Assembly: GCF_016907975.1 (NCBI RefSeq)
Contig: NZ_JAFBCY010000002.1
Span: forward strand, 1,113,389-1,177,388
DNA from: Methylopila capsulata
Lineage (GTDB): Bacteria > Pseudomonadota > Alphaproteobacteria > Rhizobiales > Methylopilaceae
Reading direction: 5' to 3'
Length of the DNA: 64,000 bases
The notes below the pieces were generated by a model. It was not told where the DNA came from, did not search any database, and saw only the letters and a list, made by a program, of their open reading frames with translations. The translations under genes and the position numbers were made by a program. Shown here one piece after another: positions 1 through 10,826 of this stretch. How positions within the stretch are numbered: the stretch's first letter is position 1; each line of letters begins with the position of its first letter.

Positions 1-526
1 CTTCGTCCTCGACGTCCTCGGCCAGCACGTCGAGGTCGTAGATCTCGGCCGCGAGCCGCGATGAGAGCGCCGCCCGGGTCGGATCGCCGGCCTCGGCGAT
101 CTCGCGGGCGGAGCCCGCCGTGTCCGCGCCGACGATCGCTTCGAGCTTGAGCGAGCGGATCAGCTTCCGGCACTGCCCGAGCGCCTGGACGTGGCTCTGG
201 ACGCTCGTCAGCGTTCCGAGCGTCGCGCCGCGCACGCCCACCAGCTGGTGGTGGATCGGCATGAAGAACTCGCCGACGATGTGCAGGCCCGCGTTCGGCA
301 TCAGGTGGTGGATGTCGGTCACGCGGCCGTTGGCGGAGTTCTCGATCGGGATCATGCCAAGCGCCGCCTCACCCGAGGCGATCGCGGCGAGCGCGTCCTC
401 GAAGGTGCGGCAGGGCAGGGCGTCCATCTCGGGATAGGCCTCGGCCGCCGCCATGTGCGAATTGGCGCCGGGCTCGCCCTGATAGGCGATGCGGCCGCCG
501 CGGGCGATGACGGGATTGGGGGTCAC
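1..526 (-). CDS. pheA: Prephenate dehydratase, N-terminal part (cut by window edge)
   Basis: This enzyme converts prephenate to phenylpyruvate in phenylalanine synthesis. About 175 residues are visible, covering most of the catalytic domain. Recognisable segments are [17 protein letters not shown] near the start, [11 protein letters not shown], and [16 protein letters not shown]; the IENS segment is typical of the family. The start is taken as GTG at 526, which shares four bases (GTGA) with the kdsB stop, so the two genes are probably translationally coupled. The C-terminal end and the usual regulatory ACT domain would lie beyond the left edge. There is no sign of a fused chorismate mutase at the N-terminus, as expected for an alphaproteobacterial monofunctional enzyme. 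Confidence 0.93.
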   Translation of the reverse strand, partial: MTPNPVIARGGRIAYQGEPGANSHMAAAEAYPEMDALPCRTFEDALAAIASGEAALGMIPIENSANGRVTDIHHLMPNAGLHIVGEFFMPIHHQLVGVRGATLGTLTSVQSHVQALGQCRKLIRSLKLEAIVGADTAGSAREIAEAGDPTRAALSSRLAAEIYDLDVLAEDVEDE

Positions 527-1293
527 GACGGAACGCCCTCCGCGGCGTGGATCAGCAGCGTGCGGGCGCGCTCGAGATCCTCCGGCGTGTCGACGCCCAG
601 CGGCACGGTGTCGACCTTGACCGCGTCGATGCGCATGCCGGCTTCGAGCGCGCGAAGCTGCTCCAGCTTCTCCCGCATCTCCAGCGGCGACGGGGGCAGC
701 TTCACGAAGCGCTCGAGCGCCGCCCGGCGGTACGCGTAGAGCCCGATGTGGTGGTAGAGCGGCCCGGGACCGGTCGGCGCAGTGGCGCGGGTGAAGTAGA
801 GGCAGCGGAAGCGGCCAGGCGCGATCTCGGCGCCCACCATCTTCACCACGCTCGGCGCGGTCTTTTCCTCGTCGCGCACGATCTCGGCCACGAGGGTCGC
901 GATGTCGACCTCAGGGTCCTGCAGCGGCAGCAGGCTGGCGCGCACCACGGCGGGGTCGAGCGTCGGCAGGTCGCCCTGCACGTTCACGATTACGTCGAAA
1001 TCCCGGTCCGGATCGACCACCCCCAAAGCCTCGTGGATGCGGTCCGAACCGGAGGCGTGGTCGGCCCGGGTCATCGCCGCCTGGCCGCCCGCGGCCACGA
1101 TCACGTCGCGCACCTCCTCGGAGTCGGTGGCCACCACGACGGGGCCGACGCCGGCCTCCACCGCGCGTCGCCACACGTGGAGAATCATGGGCTCGCCGTG
1201 GATGTCCGCGAGCGGCTTGTTGGGCAGGCGGGTGGCGGCGAGACGGGCCGGGACGAGGACCAGCGGGCGCGGATGGTTTCGAAGGGTCGGCAT
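523..1293 (-). CDS. kdsB: 3-deoxy-manno-octulosonate cytidylyltransferase (CMP-Kdo synthetase)
   Basis: KdsB activates Kdo with CTP in the cytoplasm for lipopolysaccharide inner-core assembly. The 256-residue protein has the usual length. Its N-terminal nucleotide-binding segment reads [20 protein letters not shown], followed by [11 protein letters not shown] and [11 protein letters not shown], which fit the CTP and metal-binding loops of the family. It is the first gene of a minus-strand pair with pheA and diverges from the cytochrome c gene. The 229 bases between the two starts must hold both promoters, but I see no clear -35/-10 pair there. The genome therefore makes Kdo-containing LPS. 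Confidence 0.95.
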   Translation of the reverse strand: MPTLRNHPRPLVLVPARLAATRLPNKPLADIHGEPMILHVWRRAVEAGVGPVVVATDSEEVRDVIVAAGGQAAMTRADHASGSDRIHEALGVVDPDRDFDVIVNVQGDLPTLDPAVVRASLLPLQDPEVDIATLVAEIVRDEEKTAPSVVKMVGAEIAPGRFRCLYFTRATAPTGPGPLYHHIGLYAYRRAALERFVKLPPSPLEMREKLEQLRALEAGMRIDAVKVDTVPLGVDTPEDLERARTLLIHAAEGVPS

Positions 1294-1522
1294 CGGAAAA
1301 TGTTCGGCGCTCGGACGGCGGAATGACCGCTAAAGGCCCTTGCGGGCCGCGAATAATGATAGCGCCGGCGTGATAGCCGAGTTGCAGCGGTTCCGCAAAA
1401 GCGGGTAGCGTCCTCCCGCCCCGACATGCTGAACGGCGTGGTTTCTCCGCGCGTTGACGCAGGTTTCTGGAAATGGCCAAAAAACGGCGCGGAGCGAAGC
1501 CGCCGCCGATCGCGGAGGAAAG

Positions 1523-2701
1523 ATGGACTCGTTCGAGCTGAACAAGATCGCCGGCGCCGTGCTCGGCGCTTTGACCGTGACGCTGACGCTCAACGCGGTG
1601 GCGGGCCTTGTCTTTGGCCAGCACGAACCCGAAAAGCCGGGCTACGAAGTGGCGGCGCTGGACGAGTCCGGCGGCGGCGATGCGGGCGGCGGCGCTGCGG
1701 CCGCGGCTCCGATCGAGGCCCGACTCGCCAAGGCCGATCCGGCCAAGGGCGAGGCCGCCGCGAAGAAGTGCGGCGCCTGCCACTCGTTCGAGAAAGGCGG
1801 CGCGGCCAAGGCCGGTCCGAACCTCTACGGCATCGTCGGTCTGAAGCACGCCCACATGGAGGGCTTCGGCTACTCCGCGGCGATGAAGGCCACGACCGAC
1901 AAGACCTGGGACTTTGCGAACCTCGACCACTGGATCGAGAACCCGAAAGGCTACATCTCCGGCACCTCGATGGCCTTCGCCGGCATCAAGAATCCCGAGG
2001 AGCGGGCGAATCTGCTCGCCTACCTCAACAAGAACTCGGACAGCCCGCAGCCGCTGCCGGCGGCGCCTGCGGAAGGCGAAAAGCCCGCCGCCGCAGGCGG
2101 CGAGAAGGGCGCGGCCGCTCCGGCCGCCGGCGGAGGCGACTTCAAGGCGCTGGTCGCGGCGGCCGACGTGAAGAAGGGCGAGGCGGTCGCCAAGAAGTGC
2201 GGCGCCTGCCACTCCTTCGACAAGGGCGGCCCGGCCAAGGCGGGACCGAACCTCTACGGCATCGTCGGGCTGAAGCATGCGCACATGGAGGGCTTCGGCT
2301 ACTCCGCGGCGATGAAGGCGACGTCGGACAAAGTGTGGGACGTCGACAACCTCGGCCACTGGCTCGAGAACCCCAAGGCCTACGTCCCCGGCACCTCGAT
2401 GGCCTTCGCTGGCATCAAGAGCCTCGAGGAGCGCGCGGCTCTGATCGCCTACCTCAACAAGAACTCCGACGCGCCGGTCGATCTCGGCGCCGCGGGCGGG
2501 GGCGACGCCAAGCCTGCCGACGCCAAGCCGGCCGATCCCAAACCTTCGGAGCCCGCGCCCGCGGCGCCGGCTCCCGACGCGGCCAAGCCCGCCGAGGGCG
2601 GCGACACGCCTGCGGCTCCGGCCGAACCCGCTCCGGCGCCGCAGGAGGGCGCCGCGCCGGGACAGCCGGGCGCGACCCCTCCGGCCGAACAGCCGAAGTG
2701 A
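1523..2701 (+). CDS. Membrane-anchored diheme cytochrome c with two tandem class I domains
   Basis: The start is ATG 1523, behind a GGAGGAAAG ribosome site; an in-frame ATG at 1454 would only add a basic leader. The 392-residue protein begins with an uncleaved N-terminal membrane anchor (about residues 7-30). An Ala/Gly linker follows, then two cytochrome c domains with heme motifs CGACH at residues 83-87 and 226-230. Each domain has a distal GTSMAF segment that supplies the probable axial methionine. The tail of about 75 residues is rich in Ala, Pro, Lys and Asp. The relatives I know, CycM/c552-type proteins of Rhizobiales, carry one heme domain of about 180 residues and pass electrons from the bc1 complex to a terminal oxidase. 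The second domain is discussed as a finding. The neighbouring kdsB-pheA pair matches the usual alphaproteobacterial context. Confidence 0.88.
   Translation: MDSFELNKIAGAVLGALTVTLTLNAVAGLVFGQHEPEKPGYEVAALDESGGGDAGGGAAAAAPIEARLAKADPAKGEAAAKKCGACHSFEKGGAAKAGPNLYGIVGLKHAHMEGFGYSAAMKATTDKTWDFANLDHWIENPKGYISGTSMAFAGIKNPEERANLLAYLNKNSDSPQPLPAAPAEGEKPAAAGGEKGAAAPAAGGGDFKALVAAADVKKGEAVAKKCGACHSFDKGGPAKAGPNLYGIVGLKHAHMEGFGYSAAMKATSDKVWDVDNLGHWLENPKAYVPGTSMAFAGIKSLEERAALIAYLNKNSDAPVDLGAAGGGDAKPADAKPADPKPSEPAPAAPAPDAAKPAEGGDTPAAPAEPAPAPQEGAAPGQPGATPPAEQPK
1733..2476 (+). repeat. In-gene tandem duplication of a cytochrome c domain
   Basis: Two 315-base units, 1733-2047 and 2162-2476, encode 105 residues each and align without gaps. 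By eye about 86 of 105 residues agree, and long stretches of DNA are identical or differ only at third positions. The linker between them (2048-2161) is Ala/Glu/Pro-rich. The similarity points to a fairly recent duplication or to ongoing gene conversion. Confidence 0.9.
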
Positions 2702-2724
2702 CGCTCCGGGGCTGACGCCTCACG

Positions 2725-2754
2725 AAAAGGCCGGGCTTCGCACCCGGCCTTTTT
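2725..2754 (+). terminator. Rho-independent terminator after the cytochrome c gene
   Basis: The stem AAGGCCGGG / CCCGGCCTT closes a short loop and is followed by a run of five T. It lies about 25 bases after the cytochrome stop, so that gene is probably transcribed alone. Confidence 0.85.
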
Positions 2755-2887
2755 CATGTCGGCCGGGCGGCCGTCACGGCGTCATGATCGCGCACGGCCT
2801 TGACGCTCGCCTTTAAGCCGCCTCCTCTCGCGACATAATCCGCGGGCGCCCGCGCCCCAGACGCGTTGCAGAGGACCACGCCCGCCG

Positions 2888-4768
2888 ATGACGTTCCGCC
2901 TGTCCGCCGCCCTTCTCGTCGCGAGCCTCGCGCTTGGCTCCGCCGCCCAGTCCCAGGACGCGGCGCAGCCTCCGACGACGCCGGCGGCCCCCGCGGCGGA
3001 CGTCTGGAAGCACGGGCTCTCGCTGTTCGGCGACGTGAAGTACCCGGCGGGCTTTCCGCATTTCGACTACGTCAACCCGGACGCGCCGAAGGGAGGCGTC
3101 GCGCGGCTCGCCACCCAGGGCACGTTCGACAGCCTCAACCCGTTCATTCGTAAGGGCAATCCGGCGGCCGGCGCGGCGTATCTCTACGACACGCTGATGA
3201 CGGATGCGCTGGACGAGCCGGCGACCGAATACGGGTTGATCGCCGAAAGCGTGCGGCATCCGGCGGACTGGTCGTCCGTCACATTCCGCTTGCGGCCGGA
3301 GGCGAAGTTCCACGACGGCTCGCCGGTCACGGTCGAGGACGTAATCTGGTCGTTCGAGACGCTGAAGCGCGTCAACCCGATGATGGGGTTCTACTATCAG
3401 GACGTGGTGAAGGGCGAGAAGACCGGCGAGCGCGAGGTCACCTTCACCTTCTCCGGCCCCGGCAATCGCGAACTGCCGCAGATCATGGGGCAGCTCCAGG
3501 TGCTGCCGAAGGCGTGGTGGGAGGGGACCGACGCTAACGGCCGGAAGCGCAACATCGAGGAGGGCACACTCGAAAAGCCCGTCGGCTCCGGCCCGTACCG
3601 CGTGAAGGACTTCGCGCCCGGCCGCTGGATCTCCTACGAGCGGGTGGCGGACTACTGGGGCCGGGACCTCAACGTCCGCAAGGGCGTGAACAACTTCGAC
3701 CTGCTGCGGTTCGACTATTTCCGCGACTCGACCGTGCTGGTGGAGGCGTTCAAGGGCGATCAGTACGACTGGCGCGAGGAGAACAGCGCCAAGAACTGGG
3801 CGACCGCCTACCAGTTCCCGGCCGTGGACGAGAAGCGCGCGATCCTCGAGACCTTCAAGGATACACAGTCCGGTCGGATGCAGGGTTACGGCTTCAACAT
3901 CCGCCGCGACAAGTTCAAGGACCCTCGGGTGCGCCGGGCCTTCAATCTCGCCTTCGACTTCGAAGAGATCAACAAGACCATCATGTTCGGGCAGTACGTC
4001 CGGATCGACAGTTACTTCTACGGCACCGAGCTGGCCTCGAAGGGTCTGCCCGAAGGCAAGGAGCGCGAGATCCTCGAGAGCGTGAAGGACAAGGTCCCGC
4101 CGGAGGTCTTCACCACGCCTTACGCCAACCCCGTCGGCGGATCGCCGGACGCGACCCGCGCCAATCTGCGTGAGGCTCTGCGCCTGCTGCGCGAGGCCGG
4201 ATGGGACGTGAAGGACCGCAAGCTCGTGAACGCCAAGACCGGCGAGCGCATGACGGTCGAGTTCATCTACTTCGACCCGAGCTCGGAGCGGATCCTGAGC
4301 TTCTACGCCCCAGCGCTGGAGCGTCTCGGCGTCGAGGTGCGCCAGCGGCTGCTGGACGACAGCCAATACGTCAACCGTATCCGCGCCTTCGACTTCGACA
4401 TCGTGACCACGAATTGGGGCCAATCGCTTTCGCCTGGCAACGAGCAACGCAACTATTGGGGTTCGGAGTCAGCGAACAGGCCGGGTTCGTACAACCTCGT
4501 TGGGATCAAAGACGCAGGCGTCGATGCGCTTATCGACCGGATCATCTTCGCCAAGGACCGCGAGGAGCTGACCGCCGCGACCAAGGCGCTCGACCGCGTG
4601 CTGCTGGCGCACAACTACGTCGTGCCGCAGTTCACTATCCTCGTGGACCGCACCGCCCGCTGGAACCGCTTCTCGCGACCGGAAAACCTCCCGCCGCGCG
4701 GCGCGCTGTTCCCGGACGTGTGGTGGTGGGACGCGGAGAAGGCGAAGGCCACCGGAGGCCGTTCGTGA
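2888..4768 (+). CDS. Extracellular solute-binding protein, family 5 (YejA-like), first copy
   Basis: This is the periplasmic binding component of a peptide-type ABC importer. The 626-residue protein starts with a Sec-type signal peptide (hydrophobic stretch about residues 7-20, then a Pro/Ala-rich region). The family 5 body follows, with the YejA-like opening GLSLFGDVKYPAGFPHFDYV, then LRPEAKFHDGSPVTVEDVIW and VGSGPYRVKDF. The C-terminal FPDVWWWDAEKAK is shared with the next gene. YejA-type proteins bind oligopeptides and, in Escherichia coli, microcin C; the ligand here cannot be read from sequence. It is the first gene of an SBP-SBP-yejB-yejE-yejF operon and overlaps its paralogue by four bases. 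Confidence 0.92.
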   Translation: MTFRLSAALLVASLALGSAAQSQDAAQPPTTPAAPAADVWKHGLSLFGDVKYPAGFPHFDYVNPDAPKGGVARLATQGTFDSLNPFIRKGNPAAGAAYLYDTLMTDALDEPATEYGLIAESVRHPADWSSVTFRLRPEAKFHDGSPVTVEDVIWSFETLKRVNPMMGFYYQDVVKGEKTGEREVTFTFSGPGNRELPQIMGQLQVLPKAWWEGTDANGRKRNIEEGTLEKPVGSGPYRVKDFAPGRWISYERVADYWGRDLNVRKGVNNFDLLRFDYFRDSTVLVEAFKGDQYDWREENSAKNWATAYQFPAVDEKRAILETFKDTQSGRMQGYGFNIRRDKFKDPRVRRAFNLAFDFEEINKTIMFGQYVRIDSYFYGTELASKGLPEGKEREILESVKDKVPPEVFTTPYANPVGGSPDATRANLREALRLLREAGWDVKDRKLVNAKTGERMTVEFIYFDPSSERILSFYAPALERLGVEVRQRLLDDSQYVNRIRAFDFDIVTTNWGQSLSPGNEQRNYWGSESANRPGSYNLVGIKDAGVDALIDRIIFAKDREELTAATKALDRVLLAHNYVVPQFTILVDRTARWNRFSRPENLPPRGALFPDVWWWDAEKAKATGGRS

Positions 4769-6684
4769 ACGACGGCGTCACCCGCCGGACGACCCTCGTC
4801 TACGCCGGCGCGGCCGCGGCGTTCGGACTGTTTCCACGCGCGGCCAGCGCCGAGACCAAGGGGGCGCCTGCGGCTCCCGCGGCCGCCGAGGGTGATCCGA
4901 AGGCGTTCGGCCCGGAACGTCACGGACTGTCCGCCTTCGGCGATCTGGCATACGGGCCCGACTTCAAGGCCTTCGACTATGTGCGGGCGGACGCGCCGAA
5001 GGGCGGCTCGTTCTCGCAGACACCCTCGACCACGGCGTTCAACCAGAGCTTCTCGACCTTCAACACGCTGAACGCCTTCATCCTGAAGGGCGACGGCGCT
5101 CAGGGGATGCAGCTCACCTTCGACACGCTGATGGTGCGCGCCTTCGACGAGCCGGACGCGCTCTACGGGCTGGTCGCCAAATCCGTCGCGGTCTCCGGCG
5201 ACGGGCTCGCCTTCCGCTTCCGCCTGCGCCCCGAGGCGCGGTTCCACGACGGCTCGCGGCTCACCGCCGAGGACGTGAAGTGGTCGTTCGAGACGCTGAA
5301 GGCCAAGGGCCACCCGCTGATCGCCCAAGCGATCCGCGACCTTGAAGGCGTCGAGGTCGAGGCCGAAGACGTCGTCGTGCTGCGACTGTCGCCGAAGCGC
5401 ACGCGCGACCTGCCGCTGACGCTGGCCGGCCTGCCGATCTTCTCCAAGGCCTGGTACGCGACCCGCGATTTCGCGGCCGCCGGCATGGAGGCCCCGCTCG
5501 GCTCCGGCCCTTACAAGGTCGGCCGCGTCGAGCCCGGCCGCGCCATCACCTTCGAACGCGTCGCCGACTGGTGGGCGAAAGACCTCCCCGTCAACACCGG
5601 CCAGTGGAACTTCGACGCCCTGCGCTACGAGTTCTTCCGCGACCGGGCGGTGGCGTTCGAGGCCTTCAAGGGCAAGGCCTACCTGTTCCGCGAGGAGTTC
5701 ACCTCCCGCGTCTGGGCGACGGGCTACGACTTCCCCGCCGTGCGCGAGGGCAAGGTCCGGCGCGAAACGTTGCCGGACCTGACGCCCTCCGGCGCGCAGG
5801 GGCTGTGGTTCAACCTGCGCCGGGCGAAGTTCCAGGACCCGCGCACCCGCGCCGCCATCGCCCTCGCCTTCGACTTCGAGTGGATGAACGCGAACCTGAT
5901 GTTCGGCGCGTACAAGCGCACGGTCTCGATGTTCGAGGGCGCGCCGGAGATGATGGCGACCGGCCCGGCGGAAGGGGCGGAGCTCGCGCTGCTCGAGCCG
6001 TTCCGGGGCAAGATCCCGGACGAGGCGTTCGGAGAGCCGATCGTCCCGCCGGTCTCCGACGGCTCGGGCCAGGATCGCACGCGGCTGCGCGAGGGCGCGC
6101 GGCTGCTGCGCGAGGCTGGCTGGACCATCAAGGACGGCCGCGCGGTGAACGCCGGCGGAGAGGCGCTGACCATCGAATTCCTCGAGTTCGAGCCCTCGTT
6201 CGAGCCCCACCTCAACTCCTTCATCAAGAACCTGAAGGTCCTCGGGATCGAGGGGACGATCCGGCAGGTGGACCCGGCGCAGTATCAGAGCCGCACCAAC
6301 AGCTTCGACTTCGACGTCGTCAGCCGCCGCATGAGCATGGAGCCGACGCCGGGCGAGGGCCTGCGGCAGGTCTACTCCTCGGAGTCCGCCAACGCGCCGG
6401 GCTCGCAGAACATCGCGGGCGTCGCGAACCCCGCCGTTGACGCGCTGATCGAGGCCATGATCGCCGCCAAGAGCCGCGACGAGCTTCATGTCGCCGCCCG
6501 TGCGCTCGACCGCGTGCTGCGCGCGCTGCGCCTGTGGGTCCCCGCCTGGTACAAGGACACGCACACGCTCGCCTATTGGGACGCCTACGGCCATCCGCCG
6601 GAAAAGCCGCGCTTCACGCGTGGGACGCTGGAGACCTGGTGGTGGGACGCGGACAAGGCGGCGCAAGCGGGGGTGAAGGCGTGA
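4765..6684 (+). CDS. Extracellular solute-binding protein, family 5 (YejA-like), second copy
   Basis: This is a 639-residue paralogue of the preceding gene. The start is GTG 4765, whose GTGA overlaps the upstream stop; a longer reading frame upstream is only the shadow of the first gene. The N-terminus (VTRRTTLVYAGAAAAFGLF, then AASAE) resembles a twin-arginine signal, whereas the first copy has a Sec-like one. The body shares LRPEARFHDGSRLTAEDVKW, GSGPYKVGRV and the C-terminal TWWWDADKA with copy one. Both probably deliver peptides to YejB/YejE. The gene is separated from yejB by about 100 bases that hold a GC-rich palindrome. Confidence 0.9.
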   Translation: MNDGVTRRTTLVYAGAAAAFGLFPRAASAETKGAPAAPAAAEGDPKAFGPERHGLSAFGDLAYGPDFKAFDYVRADAPKGGSFSQTPSTTAFNQSFSTFNTLNAFILKGDGAQGMQLTFDTLMVRAFDEPDALYGLVAKSVAVSGDGLAFRFRLRPEARFHDGSRLTAEDVKWSFETLKAKGHPLIAQAIRDLEGVEVEAEDVVVLRLSPKRTRDLPLTLAGLPIFSKAWYATRDFAAAGMEAPLGSGPYKVGRVEPGRAITFERVADWWAKDLPVNTGQWNFDALRYEFFRDRAVAFEAFKGKAYLFREEFTSRVWATGYDFPAVREGKVRRETLPDLTPSGAQGLWFNLRRAKFQDPRTRAAIALAFDFEWMNANLMFGAYKRTVSMFEGAPEMMATGPAEGAELALLEPFRGKIPDEAFGEPIVPPVSDGSGQDRTRLREGARLLREAGWTIKDGRAVNAGGEALTIEFLEFEPSFEPHLNSFIKNLKVLGIEGTIRQVDPAQYQSRTNSFDFDVVSRRMSMEPTPGEGLRQVYSSESANAPGSQNIAGVANPAVDALIEAMIAAKSRDELHVAARALDRVLRALRLWVPAWYKDTHTLAYWDAYGHPPEKPRFTRGTLETWWWDADKAAQAGVKA

Positions 6685-6719
6685 GTTTTTCGAGCGGGAT
6701 CGTTCGTGCCGCGCACCTG

Positions 6720-6747
6720 TCCCCCTCCCCGCAAGGGGGAGGGGGGA
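6720..6747. repeat. C-rich/G-rich intergenic palindrome
   Basis: TCCCCCTCCCC and GGGGGAGGGGGGA form a near-perfect inverted repeat around a GCAA loop, between the second binding protein and yejB. The same motif style recurs at 7925-7957 and in a variant at 57707-57755, so this looks like a dispersed palindromic family rather than a terminator (no T run). Confidence 0.75.
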
Positions 6748-6785
6748 CCCGCGCTTTAATCTCCGCGACGAGGGCCTGACGCCGC

Positions 6786-7892
6786 ATGCTCGCCTATGTC
6801 GCACGCCGCCTGCTGCTGATCGTGCCCACGATCCTCGGGATCATGCTGGTCTCCTTCGTCATCATCCAGTTCGCGCCGGGCGGCCCGGTGGAGCGGGTGA
6901 TCGCGGAGGTCACGGGGCAAGGGACCAACGCCACCGACCGGTTCTCGGGCGGCTCGGGCAACGACCTCTCGCCGACGCAGCGCTCGGTCTCAAGCGACCC
7001 CGTGACGTCGAAGTACCGCGGCGCGCAGGGGCTCGACCCGGCCTTCATCAAGCAGCTGGAAAAACAGTTCGGCTTCGACCGGCCGGCGCACGAGCGCTTC
7101 CTGAAGATGGTCTGGGACTACTCCCGCTTCGATTTCGGCCGCAGCTACTTCCGCGACATCGACGTGGTCGACCTCATCCTCGAGAAGATGCCAGTGTCGA
7201 TCTCGCTCGGCCTCTGGATGACGCTGATCTCCTACCTGATTTCGGTGCCGCTCGGCGTCGCCAAGGCGGTGCGCGACGGCTCCCGCTTCGACGTCTGGAC
7301 CTCCGCGGTGATCGTGGTGGGCTATGCGATCCCGGGCTTCCTGTTCGCCATCCTGCTGGTGGTGCTGTTCGCCGGCGGCACCTTCTTCGACTGGTTCCCG
7401 CTCCGCGGCCTCACGTCCGACAACTGGAGCCAACTCTCGCTCTGGGGCAAGATCGTCGACTACTTCTGGCACCTCACTTTGCCGCTCACCTCGCTGGTGA
7501 TCGCGGCTTTCGCCACCACCACGCTGCTGACCAAGAACTCGTTCCTGGACGAGATCCGCAAGCAGTACGTCCAGACCGCGCGGATGAAGGGCCTGAGCGA
7601 GAACCAGGTGCTTTACGGCCATGTGTTCCGCAACGCGATGCTGCTGCTGATCGCGGGCTTCCCCGGCGCCTTCATCGGCGCGTTCTTCACCGGCGCGCTG
7701 CTGATCGAGACCATCTTCTCGCTCGACGGCCTCGGGCTGCTCGGCTTCGAGTCTGTCGTGAACCGCGACTACGCGGTGGTGTTCGCGAGCCTCTTCATCT
7801 TCTCGCTGCTCAGCCTCGTGGTCTCGCTGATCTCGGACCTCAGCTACATGTGGGTCGACCCCCGCATCGACTTCGAGACGCGGGAGACGTGA
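6786..7892 (+). CDS. yejB: Peptide ABC transporter permease YejB
   Basis: YejB is one of the two inner-membrane permeases of the YejABEF importer. The 368 residues start with MLAYVARRLLLIVPTILGIM, the signature N-terminal membrane helix of DppB/OppB/YejB permeases. The YejB-specific insertion follows, rich in Gly and Ser (about residues 45-80). The binding-protein-dependent transport domain has TARMKGLSENQVLYGHVFRN, which is the EAA-type loop that contacts the ATPase. The gene sits between two GC-rich palindromes inside the operon, which could affect the relative amounts of the subunits. Confidence 0.95.
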   Translation: MLAYVARRLLLIVPTILGIMLVSFVIIQFAPGGPVERVIAEVTGQGTNATDRFSGGSGNDLSPTQRSVSSDPVTSKYRGAQGLDPAFIKQLEKQFGFDRPAHERFLKMVWDYSRFDFGRSYFRDIDVVDLILEKMPVSISLGLWMTLISYLISVPLGVAKAVRDGSRFDVWTSAVIVVGYAIPGFLFAILLVVLFAGGTFFDWFPLRGLTSDNWSQLSLWGKIVDYFWHLTLPLTSLVIAAFATTTLLTKNSFLDEIRKQYVQTARMKGLSENQVLYGHVFRNAMLLLIAGFPGAFIGAFFTGALLIETIFSLDGLGLLGFESVVNRDYAVVFASLFIFSLLSLVVSLISDLSYMWVDPRIDFETRET

Positions 7893-7924
7893 TGCGAGCG
7901 AACCGCCAGAGTCACCGCGCGATC

Positions 7925-7957
7925 TTCCCCCCTTCCCCTTGCGGGGAGGGGACGGGG
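7925..7957. repeat. Second C-rich/G-rich palindrome of the yej operon
   Basis: A C/T-rich run ending in TTCCCC faces GGGGAGGGG across a TTGC loop, in the 94-base gap between yejB and yejE. It is similar in composition and layout to 6720-6747, again without a T run. Confidence 0.7.
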
Positions 7958-7986
7958 ACGTCGCGCCCTTCGCCGCGAGGCGCCGC

Positions 7987-9194
7987 ATGACCGACGCTGC
8001 GATCGCCGCTCCACCGCCCTCGCCCGGCGCGCCGCCGATGCCCGCCGTCCCGGCTGGAAAGCTCTCGCCGATCAACCGGCGCAGGCTCGCCAACTTCAAG
8101 GCGAACCGGCGGGGCTACTGGGCGCTCATGCTGTTCCTTGTGCTGTTCGTGGTCACGCTGTTCGCGGAGTTCATCGCGAACGACAAGCCGTTCCTCGTGA
8201 AGCACGACGGCGCCTTCTTCGTGCCGGCGCTGGTCACCTACGCGGAGACCGCCTATGGCGGCGAGTTCGAGACCGAGGCCAACTATCGCGACCCCTACGT
8301 CCAGAAGCTGATCAAGGACAGCGGCGGCTACATGGTCTGGCCTCCGATCCGCTACTCCTACCGCACCATCAACCTGAACCTGCCGACGCCCGCGCCCTCC
8401 GCGCCCACCTGGATGCTGACCGACGAACAGTGCTCCAAGGCCTCCGTCGGCCGCACGCCTGAGGGCGACGCCACGCCGACGCAGGGGGGAAGCGCGCCCA
8501 AGGCCCGGACCTGCGCCGACCTCGAATGGAACTGGCTCGGCACCGACGACCAGGGCCGCGACGTGCTGGCCCGGCTGATCTACGGCTTCCGGCTCTCCGT
8601 GCTGTTCGGCCTTGCGCTCACGCTGCTGTCGTCCGTCATCGGCGTGCTGGCGGGCGCGGTTCAGGGCTACTTCGGCGGCTGGACCGACCTGCTGTTCCAG
8701 CGCTTCATCGAGATCTGGACCTCGGTGCCGACGCTCTACCTGCTGATCATCCTGTCGTCGGTGCTGGCGCCCAACGTCTGGGTCCTGCTCGGGATCCTGC
8801 TGCTGTTCTCCTGGACCGCGCTCGTCGGCGTGGTGCGGGCCGAGTTCCTGCGCGGCCGCAACTTCGAATATGTCCGCGCGGCGCGGGCTCTGGGCGTCTC
8901 CAACCGCGCCATCATGTTCCGCCACCTGCTGCCGAACGCGATGGTGGCGACGTTGACCTTCATGCCCTTCATCCTGTCGGGGTCGATCACCACGCTCACC
9001 GCGCTCGACTTCCTCGGCTTCGGCCTGCCGCCGGGCTCGCCGTCGCTCGGCGAGCTGTTGGCGCAGGGCAAGTCTAACCTGCAGGCGCCCTGGCTCGGCA
9101 TCTCGGGCTTCGTGGTGATCGCGCTGATGCTGTCGCTGCTGATCTTCGTCGGCGAAGCGGTGCGCGACGCTTTCGACCCGCGGAAGACGTTCCG

Positions 9195-9198
<4 letters not shown>
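7987..9198 (+). CDS. yejE: Peptide ABC transporter permease YejE
   Basis: YejE is the partner permease of YejB. The start is ATG 7987; an upstream in-frame start would run through the palindrome. The 403 residues have a Pro/Ala-rich cytoplasmic N-terminus, then NRRRLANFKANRRGYWALML, typical of YejE/OppC permeases. A large periplasmic loop (about residues 50-185) carries WNWLGTDDQGRDVLARLIYG, the conserved OppC-type segment. The permease domain follows with an EAA-type loop (AARALGVSNRAIMFRHLLPN). The stop overlaps the yejF start by four bases (ATGA). Confidence 0.95.

Positions 9199-10822
<1,624 letters not shown>

Positions 10823-10826
<4 letters not shown>

Noticed and set aside
547..1326. 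A long plus-strand open frame over kdsB
   Set aside because: It is the antisense shadow of kdsB in GC-rich DNA; its product is an Arg/His/Ala-rich sequence with no family features.
4615..6804. A 729-codon minus-strand open frame over the second solute-binding protein
   Set aside because: The opposite strand encodes an intact, recognisable YejA-like protein; the antisense product is low-complexity Arg/Leu/Asp text typical of GC-rich shadows.
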